From the NCBI GenBank assembly GCA_937952305.1, contig CALFZO010000159.1, positions 19,735-83,734 on the forward strand: a stretch of DNA of 64,000 bases, read 5' to 3'. How positions within the stretch are numbered: the stretch's first letter is position 1; each line of letters starts with the position of its first letter. This document shows positions 24,095-31,993 of the stretch, one piece after another. A program made the translations under genes and the position numbers. The stretch is from an uncultured Anaerolineales bacterium (GTDB taxonomy: Bacteria > Chloroflexota > Anaerolineae > Anaerolineales > UBA6663). The notes below the pieces were generated by a model that did not search any database, was not told where the DNA came from, and saw nothing but the letters and a program-made list of their open reading frames with translations.

Positions 24095-25396
24095 TCACTG
24101 GGGCGGCAGGCCGAGGTAGGCGCGCAGCTGGTCCACACTGGTGAACCAGCTGATCGTATTCAGGAACTCCGCCAAGGTGGCGCTGCGCCGCCGCAGCAGC
24201 CGCACCGCCGGGCCGATGGGATCAGCCCCGGACGCGCCGCCCCCCGGCGCGGCATTATACGCCCCGTAAAACGCAAAGTAGGCCTGGTTGAGCCGGCGCA
24301 GGCGGTAGCCGTTGTCCCAGAAGACCTGGCGGCGCGCCTCCATATAGGCCTCGGCCTCGGCCAGGCGTCCCTGTGCCAGCAGCTCATCGGCGCGCACACG
24401 CGTCTCGCGCATCGCGGCGCGGAAGTCGAAGGCCGGGGGCGACGCGGTCTCGGCGGCTGGGCGCTCGCGTCCGAGGAAGTTGCGAAAGGGCGCCGGGGCC
24501 GGGGCCAGGTCCGGGTAGTAGCGCCGCATCAGCAGCGCGCCGAGCTCATCCCCGAGCATTTCGGCCGTGGTCTCGTTGAGCGTGCGCAGTTCCGGCGACG
24601 TGTCATACAGCAGGCCCAGCGGCCGCAGCGTCAGGAAGTTGTGGATCCACTCGTGGGCCACCACAGACGTGATCCAGCGCAGGTCCGCGCTCTGGGCCAC
24701 CATGGTGGGGTAGGTGCCGATGCCGCCGACCGGCGTGACCAGCGTCGCCACGTCCAGGCCGACGGCGGCGCGCGTCTCCAGGTCCACCTGCTGGTCCAGC
24801 GTCAGATCGCCGTCGATCATCTGAATGGCCACCTGCTCGATGCGGTCGCGCGGGGAGACTACCAGCGCCAGGGGCAGGGGCGTGATGTGGAAGGCCACCG
24901 GCGGCAGGGGCTGGCCGCCGGCGGTCAGCCCCTGCTCGGCCAGGATGACCGTGAGCTGCTCCTGCAGAATGGCCTCCACGGGCGGCTGCAAGGCGGCCAG
25001 TTGGGCGCGCAGCGCGGCCTGCTCGGCGCGCAAGGCGGTGGTGGCGGCGGCGGGGTCCGTCACGGCTGGGTCGGCGTAGCGCGTGGCGATCTCGCCCTCC
25101 ACGCGGTTGAGGTGCTCGCGCAAGTCAAAGAACAGGCGCACCTGACGGCCGCGCTCGGTTTCGGTCAGGAAGCTCTGCTCGGCCACGCTGGCCTGGCCCA
25201 GCTTGACGCCCACCGCGGCCAGCGTCCATTCGACGAAGTCGAACTCGAGCCCGCGCGTGTAGGCGCGCACGCGCTCCGGCACAGCGGCGGCGTGGTGCGT
25301 GTCGCCAGTCAGCGCCAGGCTGAGGCTGAAGGTGGCCGCCAGCCAGGACAGGGCTGCCAGCAGAAAGTGGGCGCCGCGGCGCAGTTGCTCGCGCAT
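24095..25396 (-). CDS. Membrane-anchored HExxH metallopeptidase-like protein
   Basis: 433 residues from ATG 25396. An N-terminal hydrophobic helix (about 8-30) is followed by a long helical outside region with Ala/Gln/Leu-rich coiled-coil character (ALRAEQAALRAQLAALQPPV). The zinc motif is VVAHEWIHNFLTLRP, and NETTAEMLGDELG downstream offers the third ligand Glu, a gluzincin-like pattern. Family not recognised. ATG 25408 also lies in frame but is inside the -10 box, so 25396 is preferred as a leaderless start. Confidence 0.65.
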   Translation of the reverse strand: MREQLRRGAHFLLAALSWLAATFSLSLALTGDTHHAAAVPERVRAYTRGLEFDFVEWTLAAVGVKLGQASVAEQSFLTETERGRQVRLFFDLREHLNRVEGEIATRYADPAVTDPAAATTALRAEQAALRAQLAALQPPVEAILQEQLTVILAEQGLTAGGQPLPPVAFHITPLPLALVVSPRDRIEQVAIQMIDGDLTLDQQVDLETRAAVGLDVATLVTPVGGIGTYPTMVAQSADLRWITSVVAHEWIHNFLTLRPLGLLYDTSPELRTLNETTAEMLGDELGALLMRRYYPDLAPAPAPFRNFLGRERPAAETASPPAFDFRAAMRETRVRADELLAQGRLAEAEAYMEARRQVFWDNGYRLRRLNQAYFAFYGAYNAAPGGGASGADPIGPAVRLLRRRSATLAEFLNTISWFTSVDQLRAYLGLPPQ

Positions 25397-25403
25397 GGCG
25401 CGG

Positions 25404-25412
25404 ATCATAGCA
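25404..25412 (-). promoter_or_regulatory. Extended -10 (TGC-TATGAT) of the metallopeptidase-like gene
   Basis: On the minus strand, TG at 25412-25411, TATGAT at 25409-25404, then 7 nt to ATG 25396. It predicts a leaderless mRNA. The plus-strand promoter of the epimerase lies 9 bases away. Confidence 0.55.
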
Positions 25413-25420
25413 TAGCGCGA

Positions 25421-25429
25421 TGCTATAAT
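25421..25429 (+). promoter_or_regulatory. Extended -10 (TGC-TATAAT) of the epimerase gene
   Basis: TG 25421-25422, TATAAT 25424-25429, ATG 25439 after 9 nt without a ribosome site. TAGCAT...ATGCTA arms around AGCGCG (25408-25425) make the intergenic region an inverted repeat that contains parts of both divergent promoters. Confidence 0.6.
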
Positions 25430-25438
25430 CGCGCCTTA

Positions 25439-26383
25439 ATGAACTTCTTAGTCACCGGCGCGGCCGGTTTTCTGGGATCAGCTCTGGCCAACCATCTGGC
25501 GCAAGCCGGCCAGGCGGTGCGCGGCCTGGACGATCTCTCCTCGGGCGACCCGGCGGCCCTGCTGCCACAGGTGGCGTTCACGCGCGGCGACGTCAACGAC
25601 CGGCCGCGGCTGTGGTCGCTGCTGCAGGGGGTCGAGTGCGTCTATCATCTGGCCGCGCGCGTGTCGGTGGCCGAGTCGGTGTTGTATCCGCGCGAGTACA
25701 ACGCCGTCAACGTCGGCGGCACGGTCAGCCTGATGGAGGCCATGCGCGACGTGGGCGTGAAGCGGGTGGTGTTCGCGTCCTCCGGCGCCGTCTACGGCGA
25801 GCAGCCCGAGCAGCCGCTGCGCGAAGACAGGGTGCCGGACCCGCGCAGCCCGTACGCGGTGAGCAAGCTGGCGGCGGAGTACTACGTGCGCACCATCGGC
25901 GCGCTGTGGGGCATCGAGACGGTGGCCCTGCGCGTGTTCAACGCCTATGGTCCGGGTCAGCCGCTGCCGGCCTCGCATGCGCCCGTGGTGCCGCGGTTGA
26001 TGCGCCAGGCGCTCACCGGCGGCTCGCTGGTGGTGCACGGCGACGGCCGCCAGACGCGCGACTACGTGTACGTGGATGATGTCGTCGAGGCGCTCGGGGC
26101 GGCCGCTACGGCCCAGGCGGTGGACCGGCTGGTGATCAATGTGGGCTCCGGCCACGAGGTCAGCGTCCGCGAGCTGGTGGCCGGCTTGCAGCACACGGTC
26201 GGCCGCCCGCTGGAAGTCCTCTTCAGCTCATCAGAAGGCGGCGGCGTCTCGCGCATGCGCGCTGACCTCACGCTGGCCGCGGCCAAGCTCGGCTTCCGGC
26301 CCAAGGTCAGCTTGGCCGAAGGGCTGCGCCTGACGCTCGAGCGTGATCCGCGTTTCGCGGCGCTGGCCGCCGCCCGCCGATGA
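25439..26383 (+). CDS. NAD-dependent sugar epimerase/dehydratase (GalE-like)
   Basis: 314 residues. Extended SDR: VTGAAGFLGSALANHLAQAG (GxxGxxG), catalytic FASSGAVYGEQ and SPYAVSKLAAEYY (YxxxK), then NAYGPGQPLPASHAPVVPRL for the sugar side and VYVDDVVEAL. Probably UDP-glucose/UDP-glucuronate 4-epimerase or a similar nucleotide-sugar enzyme. It could supply the polysaccharide operon further on. It overlaps the phosphatase start by 4 nt. Confidence 0.88.
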   Translation: MNFLVTGAAGFLGSALANHLAQAGQAVRGLDDLSSGDPAALLPQVAFTRGDVNDRPRLWSLLQGVECVYHLAARVSVAESVLYPREYNAVNVGGTVSLMEAMRDVGVKRVVFASSGAVYGEQPEQPLREDRVPDPRSPYAVSKLAAEYYVRTIGALWGIETVALRVFNAYGPGQPLPASHAPVVPRLMRQALTGGSLVVHGDGRQTRDYVYVDDVVEALGAAATAQAVDRLVINVGSGHEVSVRELVAGLQHTVGRPLEVLFSSSEGGGVSRMRADLTLAAAKLGFRPKVSLAEGLRLTLERDPRFAALAAARR

Positions 26384-26889
26384 CTTCCCCTCTGCGCGTC
26401 TGTTTCGTCTGCATGGGCAATATCTGCCGCAGCCCGCTGGCGGAGGGCATCTTCCGGCAGCAGGTGACGGCGGCGGGACTGGCGGACCGCTTCGAGATCG
26501 AGTCAGCCGGCCTGGGGCCGTGGCATGTCGGCGACCCGCCAGACAGCCGCGCGCGCCGGGTGGCGGCCGCCCGCGGCGTCGTGCTGGCCGGGCAGGCGCG
26601 CCAGATCCGGGCGCGCGACTTCGGACGTTTGGATGTCATCCTGGCCCTGGACGCCGAGATCTACGATGATCTGCGGCGCCTGGCGCCGGGCGAGGCCGAG
26701 CGCGGCCGCATCCGGCTGCTGCGTGACTTCGACCCACAGGCGACGGGCGACAAGGACGTGCCCGACCCGTACTACGGTGACCTCCAGGGGTTTGAGCACG
26801 TCTTCACGTTAGTGGAGCGCTCGACCCGCGGCCTGCTGGCGGCTTTGACAGACGGCGCGCGCAGCCGGCCGGAGGCCGATGCTGCCTGA
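26380..26889 (+). CDS. Low-molecular-weight protein tyrosine phosphatase
   Basis: 169 residues. The P-loop is C11-MGNIC-R17-S18, with the general acid in PDPYYGD. Starts in an ATGA overlap with the epimerase and ends 11 nt into the kinase gene. In other organisms LMW-PTPs act on phosphotyrosine or as protein-ribulosamine-5-phosphatases; the kinase neighbour favours the latter here (inference). An alternative is a Wzb-like role in capsule control, but no BY-kinase is in the window. Confidence 0.92.
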   Translation: MTSPLRVCFVCMGNICRSPLAEGIFRQQVTAAGLADRFEIESAGLGPWHVGDPPDSRARRVAAARGVVLAGQARQIRARDFGRLDVILALDAEIYDDLRRLAPGEAERGRIRLLRDFDPQATGDKDVPDPYYGDLQGFEHVFTLVERSTRGLLAALTDGARSRPEADAA

Positions 26890-27745
26890 GCCTGTCCTGG
26901 CCTACCTGGAGGCGCAGGGGTGGGGCGGGGCCATCCGGCTGCAGGCAGTTGACGGCGGCTGCATTAACAACGGGCACGTCGTGGATTGCGCGCACGGCCC
27001 GCGCCTCTTCCTCAAGACCAACCCCAACCCGCCGCCAGACCTCTTCGCGCGCGAGGCCGACGGGCTGCGTGCCCTCCATCAGCCGGGGGCGCCGCGTGTC
27101 CCGCGGCCGCTGCTCGCCGGTCCGGATTTCCTTCTGCTGGAGTACCTGGCGCCGGCGCCGCCGGCCGCTGCCGCGTGGGAGACGTTCGGGCGCCGGCTGG
27201 CGGCCCTGCACGCGCCGGCCGGCCCGCACTTCGGCTTCGCGCACACCAACTACCTCGGCAGCACCCCGCAGCCAAACCCGCCAACCGCCGACGGCTTCGA
27301 CTTTTTCGCCGAGCAGCGCCTGCTCTATCAGGGCCGTCTAGCGCGTGAACGCGGACACCTGTCAGGTGCCAGCCTGCGGGCGCTGGAGCGGCTGGCGGCC
27401 CGCCTGCGTGACCGGGTGCCCGCTCAGCCGCCCAGCCTGATCCACGGCGATTTGTGGAGCGGGAACGTGATCCCGGGTCCGGACGGCGACCTAAGCCTGA
27501 TCGACCCGGCAGCGCATTATGGCTGGGCGGAAGCCGAGTTGGCGATGACGGCGCTGTTTGGGGGCTTTCCGGAGGCGTTCTACCGCGCGTATGCGGCGGC
27601 GGCCGAGGCGGGTGGGCGCCCGCTGGCCCAGGGATTCCGCCAGCGCTTCGGCGTCTACAACCTGTACCACCTGCTGAACCATCTGAACCTGTTTGGGGGC
27701 CATTACCTGGGTCAGGTCGAGGCTGTCCTGGCGGCCAACCGGTGA
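26879..27745 (+). CDS. Fructosamine/ketosamine-3-kinase family protein
   Basis: 288 residues. APH-like kinase fold: VDGGCINNGHVVDCAHGPRL opens the nucleotide site, RLFLKTN holds the ATP-binding Lys, LLLEYLAP is the hinge, and HGDLWSGNV (189-197) is the catalytic loop with IDPAAHYGWAEAELAM as metal-binding segment. HGDLWSGN and the DPA-x-YG-x-E-x-ELAM pattern are diagnostic for FN3K homologues, which phosphorylate sugars attached to protein amines so that they fall off. Bacterial homologues mostly prefer ribulosamines. Confidence 0.9.
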   Translation: MLPEPVLAYLEAQGWGGAIRLQAVDGGCINNGHVVDCAHGPRLFLKTNPNPPPDLFAREADGLRALHQPGAPRVPRPLLAGPDFLLLEYLAPAPPAAAAWETFGRRLAALHAPAGPHFGFAHTNYLGSTPQPNPPTADGFDFFAEQRLLYQGRLARERGHLSGASLRALERLAARLRDRVPAQPPSLIHGDLWSGNVIPGPDGDLSLIDPAAHYGWAEAELAMTALFGGFPEAFYRAYAAAAEAGGRPLAQGFRQRFGVYNLYHLLNHLNLFGGHYLGQVEAVLAANR

Positions 27746-27862
27746 CTGCCGGCGACTGATCTCAGTCAAATCCGATGACTATTGTCACTAAATCTGGCCC
27801 GGCTCTTCTGCCAAGATTACGGCCACTCGGAACGGTAAAGGCCAAAGCGGGTGGGAGGCGTG

Positions 27863-28426
27863 ATGCGCTGGTTGGCGGACGAAATCGTTGGGCATCCCAT
27901 ACGCACAGCGGTCTGGTCGGCCCGGATCGCGCGGCGCCTGGGCTGGGGGTGGTCGCCGCTGCTCCTGCTGGTGCTGGCGGCGCTGCTGCACGATTTTGGC
28001 AAGCTGGTCATGCCCCGGCGGCTGCTCCACAAGGCCGGCGCCTTGCAGCCGGATGAGCGCGCCGTCGTCCGCCAACACCCCCTGCACGGCTACGCCTGGC
28101 TCTGCTTTGCCCCGCGCGCCATCACGGGCGTCATCCTCTATCATCACGAATGCTGGGATGGATCGGGCTATCCGCTGGCGCTGCGCGGCAGCGAGATCCC
28201 GGTGGCGGCGCGCATCGTGGCCGTGGCCGACGTGTACGACGCTTTGACCAGCGCGCGGCCCTACAAATCCGCCTGGGATGGACGCCAGGCCGTCGATCAC
28301 ATCGTGGGCGGGCGCGGCCGGCAGTTCGATCCGCGCGTCGTCGCGGCCTTCCTGGCGTTGGTCGATGAAGCGCCGCTGGCGGAACTGTACCCGGCGGGCA
28401 CGCCGCTGGCGGACTCCGGCGACTAG
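27863..28426 (+). CDS. HD-GYP domain protein (cyclic-di-GMP phosphodiesterase type)
   Basis: 187 residues from ATG 27863, with GGGAGG a little close upstream; GTG 27851 is an alternative. A single-domain HD-GYP protein with LLHDFGKLVMPRRLLHK (HDxGK), a His in QHPLHGYAWL, the HHECWDGSGYP signature and VAVADVYDALTSARPYK. These residues bind the metal centre and the GYP loop. It hydrolyses c-di-GMP or a related nucleotide. No sensor or receiver domain is attached, and the N-terminus is shorter than usual. No GGDEF protein is in the window. Confidence 0.88.
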   Translation: MRWLADEIVGHPIRTAVWSARIARRLGWGWSPLLLLVLAALLHDFGKLVMPRRLLHKAGALQPDERAVVRQHPLHGYAWLCFAPRAITGVILYHHECWDGSGYPLALRGSEIPVAARIVAVADVYDALTSARPYKSAWDGRQAVDHIVGGRGRQFDPRVVAAFLALVDEAPLAELYPAGTPLADSGD

Positions 28427-28436
28427 CCCCGGCGGC

Positions 28437-29375
28437 TCAGGCGCCGCTCGTCACCTGATCGCTGAGTTGATCCAGGCGCGCCACCTCGGCGCGGGTCAAA
28501 CGCCACCCCAGGGTGCCGGCATTCTGTTCGGCCTGGCGCGCATTCTTGGCGCCCGGGATAGGCAGCGTCCCCTTGCACAGGCACCAATTCAAAGCCACCT
28601 GCGCCGGCGTGCGGCCGTTGTGCGCCTGGCCGATCTCGCGCAGGGCGGTCACGAGCGGCTCCACCCGCTGCAGCACCCGCGCGTAGCGGCGGCCGCGCAG
28701 GCCGGGCGGCGGGTTCTGGGGCGTGTACTTGCCGGAGAGCAGGCCCTGCGCCAGCGGGCTGTAGGCGATGACGCGCACGTCCAGCTCCTGGCACAGCGCC
28801 AGCAGGCCGTTGTGTTCTATGTGCCGGTCCAGCAGGCTGTAGGGCACCTGATTGGCGGTGAGCGCGAGGCCGCGTGCTTTGAGGGCGGCGTAGGCGCGGC
28901 GGGTCTGGCCGGGGTCATAGTTGGAAACGCCGACGCTGCGCACCCAGCCCGCCGCGACGGCGTCCGCCATCGCGTCCATCCAGGTCTCAATCCGCACCGG
29001 CGGGAACGGCCAGTGCATCTGGTACAGGTCCACGGCGTCCACGCCCAGCCGGTCCAGGCTGGCACGCAGCGCCGCGCGCAGCTGGCCCTTGCTCACGCGC
29101 CACGGGAACGGGAAGAACTTGGTGGCCACCAGGGCGCGGAGGCCGCTGGACTGCAGGAACCGGCCCAGGAATTTCTCGGAGCGGCCCAGCCCGTAGACCT
29201 CGGCGGTGTCGATGAAGGTCACGCCAGCCGCCACGCTGACGTCGAACGAGGCGCGCAGGTCGGCTTCCGCGTAGCCGCGCCCGTAACCCCACATGAACTG
29301 GTCGCCCCACTGCCAGGTCCCCAGGCCGAACTCGATCTTGCGCAGCGGGTTGCTGCCGTTGGATGTCGCGCTCAT
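28437..29375 (-). CDS. Aldo/keto reductase
   Basis: 312 residues. TIM-barrel NADPH oxidoreductase with the tetrad Asp and Tyr in DTAEVYG, Lys in VATKFFPF and His in LYQMHWP. SVGVSNYDPGQ, YSPLAQGLLSGKY and PIPGAKNARQ are the cofactor-site strands. Substrate unknown. GAGGGAG precedes the ATG. The stop is 11 nt from the convergent HD-GYP stop, with no terminator between. Confidence 0.9.
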   Translation of the reverse strand: MSATSNGSNPLRKIEFGLGTWQWGDQFMWGYGRGYAEADLRASFDVSVAAGVTFIDTAEVYGLGRSEKFLGRFLQSSGLRALVATKFFPFPWRVSKGQLRAALRASLDRLGVDAVDLYQMHWPFPPVRIETWMDAMADAVAAGWVRSVGVSNYDPGQTRRAYAALKARGLALTANQVPYSLLDRHIEHNGLLALCQELDVRVIAYSPLAQGLLSGKYTPQNPPPGLRGRRYARVLQRVEPLVTALREIGQAHNGRTPAQVALNWCLCKGTLPIPGAKNARQAEQNAGTLGWRLTRAEVARLDQLSDQVTSGA

Positions 29376-29397
29376 CAGTTACTCCCTCTGACCTCCA

Positions 29398-29406
29398 ATG
29401 ATATCA
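29398..29406 (-). promoter_or_regulatory. Extended -10 (TGA-TATCAT) of the aldo/keto reductase gene
   Basis: On the minus strand TG, A, TATCAT ends at 29398, 22 nt before ATG 29375, leaving room for the GAGGGAG ribosome site. Confidence 0.45.
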
Positions 29407-29413
29407 TCGCGCC

Positions 29414-29453
29414 CTGAGGTCCAGGCCGGCTTGTCCAAGCCGGGCGGCCTCAG
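29414..29453. repeat. Two-tier inverted repeat upstream of the aldo/keto reductase
   Basis: CTGAGG (29414-29419) pairs with CCTCAG (29448-29453), enclosing CCGGCTTG-TC-CAAGCCGG. It lies just upstream of the reductase promoter on the minus strand and could be an operator or a structured RNA end. No T-tract follows on either strand. Confidence 0.4.
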
Positions 29454-29532
29454 TCTGGAATATCCCGGGCTCCCGGAACACCACCTGGCGCCGCGTCAGC
29501 GGAGACGTGGCCGGAAACGGCGGCGGGCGCAG

Positions 29533-29570
29533 AAACGTCGAGACGGCCAGTAACGGCCGTCTCGACGTTT
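29533..29570 (-). terminator. Strong terminator ending the oxidoreductase/decarboxylase operon
   Basis: A perfect 16-bp stem (29533-29548 with 29555-29570) around AGTAAC. It is 25 nt after the OadB stop on the minus strand. T-rich flanks are short (AAA/TTT in the stem ends), so the long stem probably does the work, possibly in both directions. Confidence 0.75.
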
Positions 29571-29595
29571 AAGTGTGACGAGCGACGCGGCGGGT

Positions 29596-30741
29596 TTACA
29601 TCAAGCCGGAGACGAGCGCCAGCAGCACGCCGCCGGCAATCACGCTGCCCAGCTGCCCGGCCGTGTTGGCGCCCATGGCGTGCATGAGGATGAAGTTCTC
29701 GAAATCCTCGTCCTGCGCCATGCGGGCCGCCAGGCGGCCGGCCATGGGGAAGGCGCTGATGCCGGCCGCGCCGATGAGCGGGTTGATCTGGCCGCGCGTG
29801 ACGAACGACATCAACTTGCCAAAGAGCAGGCCGGCCACGGTGTCCAGCGCGAAGGCCAGCAGGCCGAGCAGCATGATCTGCAGCGTGGCCAGGTTGAGGA
29901 AGCTCTCGGCGCTCATGGTGGCGCCGATGGTCAGCCCCAGGAACAGCGTGGCGATGTTGATGATCTCATTCTGGGCGGCCTTGCTCAGGCGGTCCACCAC
30001 GCCGCTTTCGCGCAGCAGGTTGCCGAGCATGAGCATGCTGATCAGGGGGGTGGCGTCCGGCACCAGCAGCCCGACCACCAGCGTCACCAGGATCGGGAAG
30101 ATCACGCGGGCGCGCGGCGAGACCGGCCGGGGCGCGTACTCCATGCGGATGCGACGCTCGGCCGGCGTGGTGAGGAGCTTCATCAGCGGCGGCTGGATGA
30201 TCGGGATCAGGCTCATGTACGAGTAGGCGGCCACCGCGATCGGCGCCAGGATTTCCGGCGCCAGCTTGGTGGCTACGAAGATCGAGGTCGGCCCATCGAT
30301 GGCGCCGATCACGCCGATGGAGGCGGCCTGGTTGAGCGGGAAGCCGAGCACCGTCGCCAGCAGCAGCGTGCCGAAGATGCCGAACTGGCCGGCCGCGCCC
30401 AGGAGCACCATCTTGGGCTGGGCCAAGAGCGGGCTGAAGTCGATCATGGCCCCGACGCCGACGAAGATCAGCAGCGGGAAGAGCTCGGTGCGGATGCCGG
30501 CGTCGTAGAGCACGCGCAGCACGCCGCCGGCCTCGGTCATGCCGGTGAGCGGGATGTTGGCCAGCAGGCAGCCGACGCCGATGGGCAGCAGCAGCACCGG
30601 CTCGTACTCCTTGGCCACGGCCAGCCACACCAGCACGGCGCCGACGGCGAGCATGAAGGCATGGCCAAGCTGGAAATGGGCCAGCCCTTTGGTGAGTTCG
30701 GTGAAGAGCAGGGAGAAATCCATGAGCGTTGGGGCGGGCAC
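29596..30741 (-). CDS. Sodium-translocating decarboxylase, beta subunit (OadB/MmdB/GcdB)
   Basis: 381 residues, about ten membrane helices. GAIDGPTSIFVATKLAP contains the conserved Asp of the DGPT motif that carries Na+, and ALDTVAGLLFGKL with INPLIGAAGISAFPMAGRLA is the second conserved half. The subunit decarboxylates carboxybiotin and pumps Na+ outward. GTG 30741 directly abuts the preceding stop (TAA-GTG); ATG 30723 is the alternative. With the carboxyltransferase, OadG-like and biotin genes it completes a methylmalonyl-CoA or glutaconyl-CoA decarboxylase. Confidence 0.92.
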   Translation of the reverse strand: MPAPTLMDFSLLFTELTKGLAHFQLGHAFMLAVGAVLVWLAVAKEYEPVLLLPIGVGCLLANIPLTGMTEAGGVLRVLYDAGIRTELFPLLIFVGVGAMIDFSPLLAQPKMVLLGAAGQFGIFGTLLLATVLGFPLNQAASIGVIGAIDGPTSIFVATKLAPEILAPIAVAAYSYMSLIPIIQPPLMKLLTTPAERRIRMEYAPRPVSPRARVIFPILVTLVVGLLVPDATPLISMLMLGNLLRESGVVDRLSKAAQNEIINIATLFLGLTIGATMSAESFLNLATLQIMLLGLLAFALDTVAGLLFGKLMSFVTRGQINPLIGAAGISAFPMAGRLAARMAQDEDFENFILMHAMGANTAGQLGSVIAGGVLLALVSGLM

Positions 30742-31155
30742 TTAGCGCGGCGTAGGCGGGCCGGCGAGGTCAAAGGCCAACAGCGCCGCCACTGCGGGCT
30801 GGTCGCGCAGCCAGATGTGGAACTGATACGCGGTCGTCGGGTTGAGCGCCGGCGGCTGGCCGCGCTGGCCGAGCGCCACGCTCACCTGCCAGGCGCCGCC
30901 TGTGGGATGGACGCAGTCGGTGGGCCAATCCGGGATGAGCATCCCGCCGGCCGTGAGCTGCGTGAACAGGCAGGCCTCGTCCGGCAGGCTGGTGGTTCCG
31001 CGCAGGGTCACTTGGTCTGCCTGCACCTCCACCTGGTCGGCCGTGATCCGGCCGGTGTCCGGCGCAGCGGTGGGGCTGGCCGGCGCGCAGGCCGCCAGCC
31101 ACAAGAAGCCCACCGCTAACGTGATCAGCCGGGCGGGCCGGGCACTAGCGCGCAT
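30742..31155 (-). CDS. Small lipoprotein inside the decarboxylase operon, unknown function
   Basis: 137 residues. N-terminal hydrophobic helix and lipobox L-A-A-C (Cys23), then about 110 outside residues, probably beta, with two further Cys (DEACLFTQL and PTDCVHPTGG) that could form a disulfide. It overlaps the biotin-carrier gene by 11 nt and ends 1 nt before the OadB start, so it is translated with them. I know of no such subunit in described sodium decarboxylases. Confidence 0.65.
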   Translation of the reverse strand: MRASARPARLITLAVGFLWLAACAPASPTAAPDTGRITADQVEVQADQVTLRGTTSLPDEACLFTQLTAGGMLIPDWPTDCVHPTGGAWQVSVALGQRGQPPALNPTTAYQFHIWLRDQPAVAALLAFDLAGPPTPR

Positions 31156-31591
31156 AGTCCACCAGCGCTTCCTTGTGCTTGACCTGCTGCCCGACGATGA
31201 CGCGGACGGCGCCGACGACGCCGGCGCGCGGCGCCCGGATCGGGCTCTTCATCTTCATGGCTTCCAGCACGCAGAGCTCCTGGCCGGTGGCGACCGTGTC
31301 TCCGGGCTGCACGGCAATCGACACGATCACGCCCGGGATGGGGGCGAGCACGGCGTCGGCGCCGGCGGCCCCGGGCGCGGCGGCGGCAGCGGCCGAGACG
31401 CTGGCCGGCGCGGGTGGCGCGGCCAGCCGGCGGGTGTCGCCGACCGGGGCCGCCTCGGCCGCCTCGGCGGTGGGTGATTCCGGCCAGACTTCAAAGGGCT
31501 CGCCGTCCACCAGAACGTGGATCGGCCGGCCGACCAGGTCGCCGACCTCGACGGAGAAGGAGCGGCCCTCAAGCTTGACGGTGTACTTCAT
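31145..31591 (-). CDS. Biotin carrier subunit of the sodium decarboxylase
   Basis: 148 residues from ATG 31591, which has GAGGA upstream. The N-terminal 40 residues (MKYTVKLEGRSFSVEVGDL) are the usual lead-in, followed by an Ala/Pro-rich flexible linker (about 40-80) and a biotinyl domain with LCVLEAMKMKSPI, where Lys113 is biotinylated. Shuttles CO2 from the carboxyltransferase to the OadB pump. The start overlaps the OadG-like stop by 4 nt. Confidence 0.92.
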   Translation of the reverse strand: MKYTVKLEGRSFSVEVGDLVGRPIHVLVDGEPFEVWPESPTAEAAEAAPVGDTRRLAAPPAPASVSAAAAAAPGAAGADAVLAPIPGVIVSIAVQPGDTVATGQELCVLEAMKMKSPIRAPRAGVVGAVRVIVGQQVKHKEALVDYAR

Positions 31592-31923
31592 CGGACGGGT
31601 CCTCGCTGGCTGAGCTGGTTGGCGCGCATGACGGCTTGCCACGCGCTGACGATGGCGGTGGGCGGCGGGGGCGGGACGTTGGGCTGGTCGCCGGTATCCC
31701 GCGCGGCCTGTTCGGCCAGGGCCAGGGCCAGGGCGGCGGCGGCGGCGCGCTGGCGCAGACCGTGCTCGGCCGCGGCGTCGCTGCGGCGCGGTTCGGCGTG
31801 GGCCGGGTCGGTCGTGACGCGCACCAGCAGCGACATCAGGCCCCAGAACAGCACGATGGCGCCGAAGACCAGGCTCATGCCGATCAGGGTGATTTGCAGG
31901 GCGAGTTGCAGGTTGGGGGTCAT
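31588..31923 (-). CDS. OadG-like small membrane subunit
   Basis: 111 residues. One N-terminal membrane helix with LIGMSLVFGAIVLFWGLMSL, matching the OadG/MmdD family, then a variable Ala/Pro-rich cytosolic tail. In oxaloacetate and methylmalonyl-CoA decarboxylases this subunit holds the complex together. A 70-nt gap with a GC-rich hairpin separates it from the carboxyltransferase stop. Confidence 0.8.
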   Translation of the reverse strand: MTPNLQLALQITLIGMSLVFGAIVLFWGLMSLLVRVTTDPAHAEPRRSDAAAEHGLRQRAAAAALALALAEQAARDTGDQPNVPPPPPTAIVSAWQAVMRANQLSQRGPVR

Positions 31924-31993
31924 AGGCTTCTGAAGCAGGACTAAAGACGAAAGACGCCGGCGGGGGCTGGCGGCCTCCGGCCGAGGCCGTTCG

